In this document: piece by piece, positions 11,040 to 23,139 of the stretch
How the letters are laid out: every line of letters starts with the position of its first letter
Numbering within the stretch: the first letter of the stretch is position 1
From: Phalacrocorax aristotelis
Taxonomy: Eukaryota; Chordata; Aves; Suliformes; Phalacrocoracidae
Direction: 5' to 3'
DNA: 64,000 bases
Assembly (NCBI RefSeq): GCF_949628215.1
Contig: NC_134276.1
Span: forward strand, 32,428,226-32,492,225
Position numbers and translations under genes: made by a program
The notes under the pieces: model-generated
The model's input: the letters and a program-made list of their open reading frames with translations, nothing else
Databases searched by the model: none
Told to the model about the DNA's origin: nothing

Positions 11040-13907
11040 GAAGTCAGGCCAAGCAGTGTGGTGATAAAGGTTCCTAAGCTGTCTACCAAGAGGTGAAACA
11101 GAAATCACCTCAAGTGTATGTATACAAATGCATGCAGTCTAGGTAACAAACAGGAGGAACTGGAGCTCTGTGCCCACTTAGAAGGGTATGACGCCATAGG
11201 AGTAACTGAAACATGGTGGAACAACTCGTATGACTGGGGGATCGCAACGGATGGTTACAGGCTCTTTCATAAGGACAGGCAGGGTAGAAGAGGTGGAGGA
11301 GTTGCACTCTACATTAAGGAACACCTCGAATGTATCAAAGTCAACTATGGTGATTGAGACTGCTCTATCGAATGCCTCTGGGTCAAAGTCAAAGGGGTCA
11401 TCTCCAAGCAGGACCTTACAGTGGGCATCTGCTATCGACCTCCTAACCATGATGATGAAGCCGACGAAGCGATACTTGGGGCACTAAAGCAAGATTCTGG
11501 CCAACAGAACCTGGTCCTGATGGGTGACTTCAACTACCCAGACATCTGCTGGAAGAACAATACAGCAGCTTGCATGTCATCCACCAAGTTCCTGGAATGT
11601 AGAGAGGACTGTTTCCTGATACAAATGCTAGATGTGCCAACCAGGAAGGAGGCACTGCTGGACTTGCTATTCACAAACTGAGAAAGCCTGCTTTGTAATA
11701 TCTCGGTTAGTGATAGCCTTGGCTGCAGTGACCACAATATTGTGGAGTTCAGGATCCTGCTGAGTGTGCTGAAGGTCAGCTCTAAGACAAGGGTTCTGTA
11801 TTTTAGAAGAGCAAACTTCAGTGCACTCAGGGCTCAGTTGGGAGGGATTCGATGGGAAGCTTCCATGGAAGACAAAGGAGCTAGTGAGAGCTGCGAGTTC
11901 TGCAAGAACTCTCTATTGGAAGCACAAAGCCAATTTATCCCCTACAAAGGAAAAGGAAGTAAGCAGAGCAAGAGGCCCCTATGGCTCAACCATAACCTCC
12001 TGGGCCTACTCAAATCCAAACGGGAAGCATACCAGATATGCAGAAGTGGAGGATTATCCGTCGAGAGCTACAAGGGCATTGCCAGAGTGTGCAGAGATGC
12101 AGTTAGGAAAGCAAAAGCCCATCTCGAATTGAAACTGGCCATAGATGTGAAAAATATCAAGAAAGGTTTCTTCAGACATGTCAACCATAAGCAGAAAAAG
12201 AAGGAAAACATAGGCCCACTGTTGAATGGAAAAGGACAGTCAATCACCAATGATGCAGAAAAGGCAGAGGTCCTCAACACCTTCTTCACCTCTGTCTTTA
12301 CTAACACTGTTGGGTCCCAGGCTTTGGGAACAAAATTGCTGATTGATTCAAACACCGACTCATCATCAGTAAAGGAAGAGTTAGTATATGAATTACTACA
12401 GGAGCTTGACTCACACAAATCAATGGGCCCTGACGACATCCACCCGAGGGTGTTGAGAGAGCTTGCTGACATCATCGCAAGGCCACTCTCCATAATCTTT
12501 GAGAAGTCATGGAGAGGGGGATGTCCCAGAGGACTGGGGAAAGGCAAATGTTACCCCTATCTACAAGAAGGGCTCAAGGGAGGATCCGGGTAACTATAGG
12601 CCCATCAGCCTTACTTCAATCCCTGGGAAAGTTATGGAATGAATTCTCCTGGGGGTGATCACAAGTCAAATGAAGCACGTGATTGGGAAAAGCCAACATG
12701 GCTTCACTAAAGGCAGACTGTGCTTGACAAACCTGGTGGCCTTCTATGACAAAGTGACTTGCCTGGTTGACATGGGGCAGGCGGTGGACATTGTTTACCT
12801 GGACCTCTCCAAGGCCTTTGATACGGTCCCCCCACAGTCTTCTCCTGGAGAAATTAATGTGTTATAGCCTAGACAAGTGGTCTGTGCAGTGGGTGGGGAA
12901 CTGGCTGACAGGCCGCACACAAAGGGTGGTGGTAAATAGCTCCTTTTCCAAGAGGCAACCTGTCACAAGTGGAGTCCCCCAGGGATCAATATTGGGCCCA
13001 ATGTTATTCAACATCTTTATAAGTGATCTGGATAACGGCATCAAGTGTAGCCTGATGAAGTTTGCTGATGACACTAAGTTGAGTGGGGAAGCAGACACTC
13101 CAGAAGGGAGAGCTGCTCTGCAGGAAGATCTGGATAGGCTGGAAGAGTGGGCCAGCAAGAACCTTATGAAGTTCAACAAGGAGAAGTGTAAGGTCATGCA
13201 CGTGGGAAGACATAATCCGGGAGTGCAGCACAGACTGGGATCCACCTGGCTGGAGAGCAGCTCTGTGGAAAGGGACCTGGGGGTCCTGGTGGACAGAAAG
13301 CTCAACATGAGTGAACAGTGTGCTGCTGCAGCCAAGAAGGCCAACAGGGTGCTGGGTTGCATCAAAAAGGCCATTGCCAGCAGAGAAAAAGAAGTCATTA
13401 TCCTGCTCTATTCAGCGCTTGTCAGGCCACACCTGGAGTCCTGTGTACAGTTCTGGTCCGCACTATACAAAAAGGATATGGACAGGCTGGAAGGGGTCCA
13501 GAGAAGGGCCACCAAGATGATCAAAGGACTGGGAAGCCTGCCATATGAGGATAGGCTGGGAGAACAGGGTTTGTTCAGCCTTGAGAAAAGGAGGCTTAGA
13601 GGGGATCTCATCACCATGTACCAGTACTTAAGGGTAGCTACAAAGAAGATTGAGACTCCCTTTTTACAGGGAGTCACATGGAGAGGACAAGGGGGAATGG
13701 ACACAAAGGGAAATTTTTCACAGTGAGGACAGTCAACATTGGAATAATCTCCCCAGGGAAGTGGTTGACTCGGCCACATTGGACACCTTTAGGAGTCATC
13801 TGGACAGGGTGCTGGGCCATCTTGTCTAGACTGAGCTCTTCCTAGAAAGGTTGGACTGGATGATCCCTGAGGTCCCTTCCAACCTGTGATTCTGTGATTC
13901 CGTGATA
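11040..13907 (+). mobile_element. CR1 LINE, long 5'-truncated copy (endonuclease + RT), inactive
   Basis: This copy holds much of the CR1 second open reading frame. Codons from about 11118 encode the apurinic-type endonuclease (motifs VTETWWN near 11205, and MGDFNYPDICW near 11520). The reverse-transcriptase region follows, with a SKAFDTV motif near 12808, a QGSILGPMLFNIF motif near 12980 and the catalytic FADDTKL near 13060-13080. The frame is split into several pieces (11118-11357, 11421-11681, 11742-12593, 12655-12867, 12767-13726), so it cannot make the full protein. A TGA/TAG stop interrupts the endonuclease near 11679 and frame changes fall near 12510 and 12840. The 3' end has GGACTGGATGATCCC and the GATTCTGTGATTCCGTGAT tail at about 13886-13905. 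Confidence 0.95.
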
Positions 13908-16609
13908 CTGTTTCTCACAATCAGTCTCAAGTACCTCCCTCCTCTCAGCCACAATCACCATACCCGCATCTGCAGTGTAAACAACCGGTACAGAGCCTCT
14001 GCACTGGCTATGGTGAACAACAGTGAGTTTCTGTGCTTAAAATAAAACCAATATGGTTTGTTGCTTTTTATGCAGTTTCGCAGATGACCATGAGTATATA
14101 ACACCAAGTGTCAGCCACCAAGTGACACTGCAAAACTATGTTTTACTATAAATGGTCAAAAAGCAGATACCTATTTTGTGCTCGATTCAGTTCACCCATC
14201 TTAGATGTTTACTGTGGGGTAGTAAAAATTGCCCCCTGGAAGTTTCTGCCCCTATCTGCATGGGTTAAGGAAGAAGCATGCATTACTACTTGTGATTAAG
14301 TGATTAACTTTAGGGAAAGTTAGGTGAGATGAACTCCCTCCTTGAAGTTTCAGTTAGATTGGATGGAGTCTGCCTCACTGTCATGGAAGGAAGCAGTGGT
14401 TTGCAAACATCATGGAATTTTTTAGAAATAGGTTTGGACAGCACACAGAGTTAGGAGTAAGAAAGGGTGTACCTTCCTGAAAGTGAGGGAGAAGGGAACA
14501 GTACAGCATCAGCTCTTCCCAAGTCTCATGGCCTCCCTGAGACAAGGCCTTAGAAAATGCTTGGGATCTATTTTTCTTCTTTCAATGCTGCTGAAAAGAA
14601 ACACATCAGAGTGCCCCTCTAACAAAATACCTTTTCAGTAGGATGAAATCTCCATGTGTTATCATCTGCTTCCTCAAAAACACTCTTCTAGTCCCTGGTG
14701 ATACAGTAACTGTATTCCTACCCATGCAAAGAGTTTGGTTCAAACTACAGTCAGCAGAAAAGACTGTGGCAACCATACAATGCTGCTTTTAGACTTTCAC
14801 AGGTTTGGACAGACTGGATACAACTAGGATCATGAACCTCACAGCAAACTGTCAGAAAATCTCTGAGTGCTGCTTTTTTCTTCCAAGATGCAGCACATCT
14901 CTCAAACTCTGAGCACAGCAGAGGTCTTTCCAGTGGAACGGCTGCCCTCTCGAAGCTGTGTACATGCAACCCATGCTATGGAATCATACTTTAGCAGTGA
15001 GGGCTACCACAGAATCACATCCTCTGTACCAAAGTACATGCAGAACCAGAGAGTGAGAATTAGAGACTGGTCATTTTTGCTTTTCATATCATTACCACAC
15101 ATCAAAATGCCATTTCCAGCATGCAAATGATTTATAGTGGATGTACAGAAATAGCTGTATACCTGGTTCTAGAATACCATAGTAGAAGGATGAGGCAAAC
15201 CCTTCCCCACTATGAGTTTAAGATTTACAGCTTTTTTTTTTTTTCTTAAGCTGGATAAATGTCTTGATCTGGCCTGCAGCATGGCCACACAAACACTTGT
15301 TTCAGCACATCTGAAGAGGTAGATGGTATTATATTGTGCAGGGGAAGGAACAAGGTGTCAGTAGTATTTTTAAGTCTGCATAACATGAGACCATGACTGG
15401 AGAAGCAACGTAATGCACCAGCCACACTTGTCCAGTTTCGGTTGGAAGCCCAGGCTTACAGAAACTTGACATAAGCTCATTCTTTCTGAACATATGATTT
15501 TTGCCATGAAAGCAAAGTGCAAGCAAGTTTACTGTGGCACTAAAAGCCTTCTGCTACTGAAGAGCCACGTTACTCTACAGAGCAGATAGATTTGCAATCT
15601 AGGAATCACATTAGGACCCTGGTATGGCCAAGATACTGGCCTCAGCCCGGTCTAATTTCTTACAGAGAAAAAGATACACCATGATCTAACGAGGGGGCAA
15701 GAGAACAAGGACAAGTTGGTTGTTGTTCTTTTTTGTTTTAAAGACCCTCGTTATTTTATCTGTAGGGATACATTTTTTATGGAACATTACCAAAAATTAA
15801 GGAACATCTCAAGCTTATATTCTATGTTTAAACTTTTGCCATTTCATTTAATATTTTAGTAAACAAAAGTTCCTATCAAAATTGAAATACAGAACACAGT
15901 CCTATCTGCTGGGTCACATTTCTACCACCACACATTAATATACCTAAGTAAAAAAAAAAGGGGAAATACAATTCAGTGGTGTCTGTGTGCCTGAAAGCTC
16001 AGGAATTTCACTGCAGGGCACTCACCTGGAAGGAAAAAAGAAATATCCAGGATCACTTACAATACTGGGCTGGGACACATGAAGCATTAATGTTATGGTA
16101 ATAGTCTATAGGATCACCTCTCTAAAAGTATCAGTGAAGTAAGGATTTTGTAGGACCTAAAGTAGTTTCAAAGATCCGAAAAAAATCAATATAATCACAT
16201 CTGTTCCTCATTTGGCATTTAACTAGTTGGCTATACCTGATACAGGGAGACCAGATCAAAGACCCATGAAAGTGTTAGAATTGTCTTCCTAAATTCTGAT
16301 GATAGCTGAACCCACAATTTTCAAAGTTTTATGGAATGGGACTTTTTACAGTTCCCCTGTATCATCAGTTATAATAAGGTTACACACAGTTAAATCATCA
16401 TTTGCTGTTCTCTTAAAACACAACATTTCATTTAGTTATCAGGAGCTATAATTTTGCACTGTGTATTTATCAAGTGATGAGGGCAAATTCTAATACCCAC
16501 ACAAACGTAAATGCAGGGGTTTTATTCTCCCTGCAAGACATGCTTAGGAAAAGCTTTCAGTAAAATACTGCACCAATGAAAAGGTACTAAGATATTTAAT
16601 ATTAATTAC
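13908..16609. other. Non-coding sequence, probable intron or intergenic
   Basis: No supported exon. A minus-strand site near 16024-16029 has both acceptor (TTTTTTCCTTCCAG) and donor (CAG|GTGAGT) character, but the following frames close within about 18 codons. A 14-base T run lies near 15231. Open frames at 14751-14969, 14867-15130 and 15329-15526 lack splice borders. Confidence 0.45.
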
Positions 16610-16784
16610 CTAGGATCTTCTGTTGCTCAGGCTTTCTTGTTTCAAATAGTGGTAAATTGATATTGGACAAAATCACTGTGTTAACTTCAGCCTGCAAGTT
16701 TCTCTTTTTAGTCATTAATTGGCTACCGGGGACTTCACAGCTGTAGCGAGAAACAAGTGGCTTTTTGAGTGTGGTCATCAGAGA
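16610..16784 (-). CDS. Candidate coding exon, minus strand (LRRC63-like by position)
   Basis: On the minus strand a pyrimidine-rich acceptor (TTTATCTTCTCACCCTCAG) ends at 16785. It is followed by 58 open codons that end at a CTAG|GTAATT donor (16610/16609). The peptide contains MTTLKKPLVSRYSCEVPGSQ and ends near TRKPEQQKIL, a normal hydrophilic composition, with both splice borders in good agreement with consensus. The same frame remains open upstream for another 28 codons to a TGA at 16869-16871. That suggests this is the 3' part of a longer exon spanning 16.6-17.6 kb, or that an internal acceptor now shortens the exon. I cannot recall the LRRC63 protein well enough to confirm identity. The assignment rests on position next to LCP1 and on strand. 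Confidence 0.4.
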
Positions 16785-17582
16785 CTGAGGGTGAGAAGAT
16801 AAACCTGCAGCTAGAATTCCTAGTGTAAATATAGGGGTGAAATGGGCAGGGCCAGTGCTCTGTAATTCTCAGTGCTTCATACAAGAGAATCCATGATTTT
16901 TGTGAGATGGGAAGCTATCAGGCCCACTAGGATTTTTAGTAATAATAAAATCTCTCCTAGGAGTCTGAGCAGAAAAAAAATGGGTTTGCTCTTTGCTTTG
17001 GTTGACATTTGGCTGCTTGAGTAGACAGGAATAATATCATAATGATCAACTTTGCTTGCAGTAATGCCTGGTAAAGACCAACATGCAGGGTCTTTATTCT
17101 TATGAACTAGACCTGGAGAATATCTATCACCTTTTTGCTCCACTTCCTCTGTTGGGAAACCAGTTTCAGAGAGAATCAAACCTCTCCTTAGGTCATGGAA
17201 ACCTGTAGTTTGGGGCTGGAACGGTATTTGGCCATGGTTACTATCTTCATTAAGGAGATATGCATGTCTGTGTTGGAAACGTATTGGGCAAGAAGAAATG
17301 TGGTCAAACTGGGGCCGTGTACTCCCAGGCTGGAACTGAGTCTGAAGAAGGGGGTATTAGAGTTGGATTTGTGTTTGACTGTGACAAACCTGATAGACAG
17401 GGATGTACCTTTGGGCTGGATTTGCACCAGACTGTGGGATATATGTTCATTGCTAAGGGAAGCATCTGTCTGCTTGACTTGCCCTTGAACATTGACATAA
17501 CTGCCAGGCACTGCTTTTCCATTTTCGTAATTTGTACTCTTTATCCCTCTAGTTAGGTATTGGCCAAAAATCCTGCCTGCTG
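16785..17582 (-). pseudogene. Decayed coding exon, minus strand (LRRC63-like by position)
   Basis: A strong acceptor (GTCTTTTTTTCTCTTGTCTTCAG) ends at about 17583 on the minus strand. Downstream, protein-like sequence continues for about 970 bases but moves between frames. It begins in one frame (including ENGKAVPGSYVNVQGQVKQ), switches to a second with NTNPTLIPPSSDSVPAWEY interrupted by TGA at 17304-17306, then to a third (SNHGQIPFQPQTTGFHDL to about 17000). It changes frame again at an 8-base homopolymer (16973-16980) into the frame of the intact block below. Another TGA lies at 16869-16871. Each segment has Ser/Pro-rich, disordered character. This pattern fits a coding exon that has lost constraint. 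Assembly errors could explain the homopolymer shift but not all breaks. Confidence 0.4.
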
Positions 17583-18713
17583 AAGACAAGAGAAAAAAAG
17601 ACATTTATAATGAGGCACACTCTGTCATTCTTTTTGAAGGAAAGTTCGTGTTACAAATTCTCTGTGCCCCATACGGATTTTTCTTGTTGAGAGGAAATGC
17701 ACACACAATTCAGACTAAGCATCACAGCACTGCCAATCACAAAATATGTTAACCTTTTTTTTTTTAAACACAAATAGAATTCGCCTACGCGCTACATTGA
17801 ATGATGTGTAGCATGCAGTAGAAGAGTTAGAAAACAAGCAAGATGGAAAGGGCAGGATTTCCAAGATGCCTTCATAGTTTAAAGAAGAATGTATGTGCAA
17901 TGTTCTACTGCATGTGAAAACTGGCCGTTTGTATTGCCAAGAAGTCCCTATTTAGGGACACTGAATCTGTTCTGCTCAGTGCCACATGACAATGCAATGA
18001 GGTCTTTCACCTGAGAAGTAGATGGGACTCCTTCGGCGTGTTCGGAGTGCTCCTTTGTATGCTCCATAGTGTTCTCTGTACCACTAAACCTCAGGCTAAC
18101 CCTACTGAACGGGAAAAGGGCAAACATTCAGGGAATTTCAATATCTTAAAATCACCACGGAGTGGACTTCTTTTCAATTTGATTATACAAGTGAGGTCAG
18201 TTGTGGTCAAGCTGTGAAAAGAAGAGGTGAATCACCTCCTGGATACTGTCTCAAAAGTGGCTGTGGGATCTTTTCCAAGTAGGCAGCTTCACAGAATTGA
18301 TCATACTTGTGCAGAAGCACTGCTATCAGCCTCTGAGGTCTGGATTCATCCTTCTACTGTTGGGCACCCAGCTGAAGCACCACAGTCAGAAGTGTGTCTG
18401 CATCTGTCCTGGATCCTTTTAGTAATAAAATAGTATATAAAATTCCTCTCTTCAGAAGAAGGGAAAGACTTTTCAGAGGCTGGACCAGATCTTCAGCCAG
18501 CTGAACAACTCACTGAAATTGCTTACCTCCCTTCACAGATTACTGAGAGGTTTAGAAATTCTGTTTTCTTAGTTTATTCAATGACTAGTGGGTGTGGTGG
18601 GATGGCACTGAGCCCTAGTGTCCCACACCACTGAGAAAGAGCTTCATTCATACGCCTCACACAACAGATGGACTTTGCTGCCAGGATTATATGCAAAGAC
18701 CTCGTTTTGGAGG
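17583..18713. other. Non-coding sequence
   Basis: No exon or transposon is supported. If the minus-strand gene is real this would be an intron. Confidence 0.4.
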
Positions 18714-19347
18714 TGTCATGGTTTAACCCCAGCCGACAGCCAAGCACCACACAGACACTCGCTCACCCTCCCTAACCCTGGTGGGATGGGGGAGAGAATC
18801 AAAAGGGAAAAAGTGGGAAAACTCATGGCTGGGTTGAGAACAGTTTAATAATTAAACTAAACTAAACTAAACTAAGAAATAATAAAAAATAAAATGAAAT
18901 AACAAAAATAATTTTAAAAAATCATAATGAAAAGGAAAACAAAAAAAAAAAGAGAGAGAGAGGAACAAAACCCAGGAAAAACAACTGATGCAGCCACTCA
19001 CCACCAGCCGACCAATGCCCAGCCAGTCCCCACGCAGCAATTGCTGCCCCTGCCAGCCAACTCCCCCCAGCTCCTCCCATTATACTGAGCATAATGTCAT
19101 ATGACATGGAATATCTATTTGGCCGGTTGGGGTCAACTGTCTTGGCTGTGCCCCCTGCCAGCTTCTTTTGCACCTGGCAGAGCATGGGAAGCTGAAAAAG
19201 TCCTTCACTTAGTGTAAGCACTACTTAGCAACAACTAACACATCACTGGGTTATCAACACTATTCTCATCCTAAGTCCAAAACACAGCACTATACCAGCT
19301 ACTAGGAAGAAAATTAACTTTATCCCAGCCAAAACCAGGACAGGAGG
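18709..19347 (-). mobile_element. Solo LTR with 5-bp target-site duplication
   Basis: The LTR runs from TGTCATGG (18714) to CCAGGACA (19342). In its own direction it starts TGTCCTGGTTTTGGCTGGGA and ends GGGGTTAAACCATGACA, with TG...CA ends. It is flanked by the direct repeat GGAGG (18709-18713 and 19343-19347), the signature of retroviral integration. No gag, pol or env sequence lies beside it, so recombination has left a solo LTR. It is related to the LTRs at 23.1 and 49.5 kb. It carries a tandem AAACT pentamer and A-rich expansion (about 18850-18960) absent from the others. The 99-codon open frame inside it is not a gene. Confidence 0.9.
18852..18876. repeat. AAACT pentamer tandem repeat inside LTR
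   Basis: Four to five copies of a TAAAC/AAACT unit occur in a row, followed by A-rich and AG-rich sequence to about 18963. This is a simple-sequence expansion within the U3/R part of the antisense LTR. Confidence 0.85.
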
Positions 19348-21214
19348 TCCATCGGTTCCTTATTTAGTCCCCAATTTCCACACAGTACTGCACCCAGCAG
19401 ACATTTAATCCTGAACATTTTTATCAACAAAGAAATACTTAGTAAATTATCCTTCATTCAGCCTGTGTAGTTCCACAAGCTTGGTGCTCTGTTCCCTTTG
19501 CTAGGACGACTCATTTCCAGGGACTTGCTGAAGAAGAAGTCACTCTTTATAGCTCTCTGCTACAGCTTAGTTCTCAAAGAAAGCTGGGACCATTGGCTTA
19601 TCTCCCTGGTTTTCTTGCCCTCCACCACAGTGGCCGACAGCCTCCAGCCCTCTGCTGGGCACAGTCCACCCCCTGACATTTCTGCTGCCTTTTCAGTCAG
19701 CTGCTTTATTGTGTTACATTCTCACTTTCTATATTCCCCTGCAGAGGAAAAGACACTTATGGCACACCACATTACCTTTTTTCCCTAGCTCAGGGCTCCT
19801 GCTCTCAGATCTCAGTCTCACACTTCATGAAGCGCAAACCAATTTCATCCACCAAAGTGATTGACTTACCATTGCTGAAGAGTTGCTTCCTGATCAATGG
19901 GCACGCTGCTGCATAAATACCTTTCAGGTGCAATGGTTTCATTTGGAGACGTGATCCTTGAACAAACTTCATTGCACAGCTCTCAGATTCTTGTCAGGTT
20001 TACTATATAAATACATAATCTGTAAATAGTATCTATCACTAATATGTACTACTACAAGGAGAACCATCACAACAGAACTTTGTTTCGGGATAAAAGGTTT
20101 ACCTATCACTTTTAAAATGGTTTAAATCATTGAAGCACATCTCTGGTAGTGAGCTAGAAATATTTACATCTGTTTGGACAGCGCCAGACTGCAAATGTAT
20201 TGCACAGAAATAGATTTTACCAGCCTTTCAAAATATTATTCAGAAGGGCTTAATAATATCAAGGGACCAGTAACTATATCTTCTGACTTTTCAACCTTAC
20301 TTCTTTAATTGAATTTACCTTACTTCTAATATATTATTGTTGCTCTTTTAAAATTAATATTACGTAATAACAAATATAGTATGACGGTATTCTAAAAAAC
20401 AGAAGTCAAATTACCATTTATTTCAAGCATCGTAAAAATTATTTTTTTTTTTTCTTTCCATTAGCCAGCTTTACTGACTACATGAAGACTGAGGAGTTTT
20501 AACTATTCAGATACTCCTACAGAATTACAGAAGCTAGATGGAAAAAAGAAAAGCTTGCTTTGGTCTCTTTAACTCACTTTGTAGGGACACCATTGTTTTT
20601 TCATGCTACTACTTTATTCTAATGTGCTGGTCTGTGGAAACAAACAAACAAACAAAACAAAAACCACTGTAAAATTTCTGTATGCTAAACTTCTACAGCA
20701 GATCCTGAGGCCTGGTAGTTCACTGAAGTCAGTGAACATGTTCAGATGCCAGGGTCCTTCTCTAGAGATCTGGTTTCAGGATTGGTGCCTAGTTTCCAGC
20801 TTTTTTTTATTATTATTACTTATGTTAAAAAGGTTTTGGTTATAGATCACGCTATTGTTTTTCACTTTTATTTTTAAAGGTTAGTCCTTAAATATTTAAT
20901 CAATAGCTACTTTATATAAACTGCAAAGAGCTTTTCATCCACATATAGAGGCCCACAAAATGCCCAGTTATTTCTGAACCATACGGCACTGCAAGTCCTT
21001 TGTTTGAATTTGAAATCCCTGGTGCCTTTAAAATAATATATGCCAAAATATGCCTTTTTACATGGATGTACATTCTGAGAAGAGCAGGACCATCCCCAAA
21101 ACCTTGTATTTTTTTCATTTTGTCTGAATCTCACTTCCCTGTGGTCTGACTTGACATGATCTAATTTAATTTTTCTTGACACCAGCAGTTTTTCAGTTCT
21201 CCCTCATATTTTTG
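19348..21214. other. Non-coding sequence
   Basis: No supported gene or recognisable transposon. Contains A/T homopolymers (for example near 20440-20455) and AT-rich unique sequence. Confidence 0.45.
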
Positions 21215-21330
21215 GATGAGCTAGGGGGAACGCCTCTGTTGCCTGGTGGGTAGTGTTCAAGCCTGATACGTGGAAGACCCAGGTTCCAGCACCTGCCTCA
21301 ATGACTCTTCCACTTTTTACATGAAGAACC
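21215..21330 (+). repeat. Possible tRNA-derived SINE fossil
   Basis: The stretch has the layout of an RNA polymerase III promoter. An A-box-like GTTGCCTGGTGGGTAG lies near 21239-21254 and a B-box-like CCAGGTTCCAGC near 21279-21290, about 35 bases apart, followed by a non-tRNA region. The spacer text (GATACGTGGAAGACCC) resembles the 'GTGGGAGACCCAGGTTC' layout of old amniote tRNA-SINEs. It is not a functional tRNA gene, since I could not fold a complete cloverleaf with matched acceptor ends. Confidence 0.35.
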
Positions 21331-23091
21331 TCCCAAAGAGATGCAGGTCATAGAGGCCATATTGCAGTCCCATTGACACTGCTTTGCACTAGCCCCTTAA
21401 CTTCCAATCTGTCTTCTTCTATGTTGATTTTAAAGAACACATGGAATTTGAAACTACGCACTACAGGAACTGTCTTTGTACAATTTACCTTTACCAGCCT
21501 TCTCTCTTGGTGTAGATACTTTAGACAGCAGTTTAGGAGGCAGAGGTCTATGAAGCAGTTTTAGCTGCTAAGCCATTTTCTGCTTTGCCTTTGTTCCTGC
21601 TGGATGACTGAAGATATTTCAAAAAATCAGAAAAATCTGACAACAAGGCAAAACAAAAGAAATAGTCATCTCTAGTTTAAGGTGCTGAACTATGTCTGCT
21701 CAGATAAACCAGGTGATAAAAGAATAATAAACAGGAGAAGTGGCCAAAAAGGGCATTTGTTCTCCTAGTGACTGATTCAACAGTTTTTCTAGTTACCATT
21801 AGTGTTTCAGGAAATAAATCAGTGATTTTATTAAAAAAAAAAAAAAGAGCTATTCTATTAACTTTGGAATGCTTGCTTTAAAGAATGTTTTTCAGCACCT
21901 CTGTCACAAAAGGTGACGCGATTGGAGTTTTTCATCTCTGTGCCAAAGGAGGAACAGTAAAACAGAGAAACACCCCATATCAAGCATTCTGAAAGCTCCT
22001 GGAAACAGCTTTCTACTGGATAAACAGATTTAGTAAGACCAACAGTTAACCCTGGTAAAAGGCTGAGTTTGCAGGTAGCAATTTTATGCTTCTTTCTGGC
22101 TTCCTATTAGTTTATGAATGCCTACAATGATAGTTATTTCTATCAAAGAACCCCTGATTTGGTGTCAGAAATCCTCTTATTAGTAGCCAAGTTTAGCAAA
22201 TCTCTGATTCACAGTAATTTTCAAGATTATCTACATCCTAAATTGCAGAGTTTGGGTTGGGGGTTTTTTTGGTGTAGGGTTAAAAACATATAAGACATCA
22301 CACAGTATAAAGACTTGGTTCTAAAGAACTGGAAATCAGAAGGAAAACACAGAAGAGAAAGCATTGATGAACGTGACTTTGAAGAGAAACTGAAAGTGCT
22401 ATCAGGAAACTAATGGCTCACAGGAAGATTAAGAAAATTGCCACATACAGCTAGAAGCAAGGGCATCTCTAAGCTAAAAATATTTCAATAATTTAATTTA
22501 ATTTAAAAGTAGATAAACTTGAGACTTCAGTGCAATTTTGCATGCGGACAAGATTAATTTAGATGAAGTGTCATATTATATGAAACTGTGATGAAAAGAA
22601 TGAACACAGTCCTGAAGCATTAAGCAGGACTGAGTTCAGGTTTCACACTTAGCTAACAGACTTGAGTGACAGTAAAACAAGGGCATAGAGAAAGGAAGAA
22701 GCAGGGGAGGCTTGAAGAGGAAGCCTGGAGTTCAGTTATAGCCATGCTGAGTCTGAATAAATAGTCAAACATCGGAAAAAGATGAGCTACCACAACACAA
22801 AAATAACTGGAATCTGGCATGGTTCATGATGTTAACCAGACGCTGGGGACCACATCCTTGCAACAAACTGGATGAAGAATATAATATTTAAAATAACCCA
22901 AACAACCCAACAACAACAACAACAACAAAAAACCCACAACGCGGGACTTCTTAAAAAGCCAAATAGTATGAGTTTCAAGAACAGGAACAATACACTCTGT
23001 AGCTATGTCTGGACTTCCCTGGTGATACACTGCATCTTATCATTCCAGTCTTTCCCTTTTCAGGATATGGGTTCTGGCGCCTGCCACATAG
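21331..23091. other. Non-coding sequence
   Basis: No exon supported. A short CAA trinucleotide repeat lies at about 22908-22929, and a 14-base A run lies near 21833-21846. Confidence 0.45.
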
Positions 23092-23139
23092 ATCATAGCA
23101 TAAGATAATAATGCAGGTTGGAAGATACCTCAGGAGGTC
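23092..23139 (-). mobile_element. Antisense CR1 3' tail remnant
   Basis: ATCATAGCATAAGATAATAATGCAGGTTGGAAGATACCTCAGGAGGTC is a mutated version of the reversed CR1 3' end (tail octamers, then GTTGGAAGAGACCTC). The LTR that begins at 23140 interrupts it or abuts it. Confidence 0.55.

Noticed and set aside
21239..21295. Functional tRNA gene at the A/B-box-like site
   Set aside because: I could not find a complete cloverleaf or paired acceptor stem; a degraded SINE is more likely.
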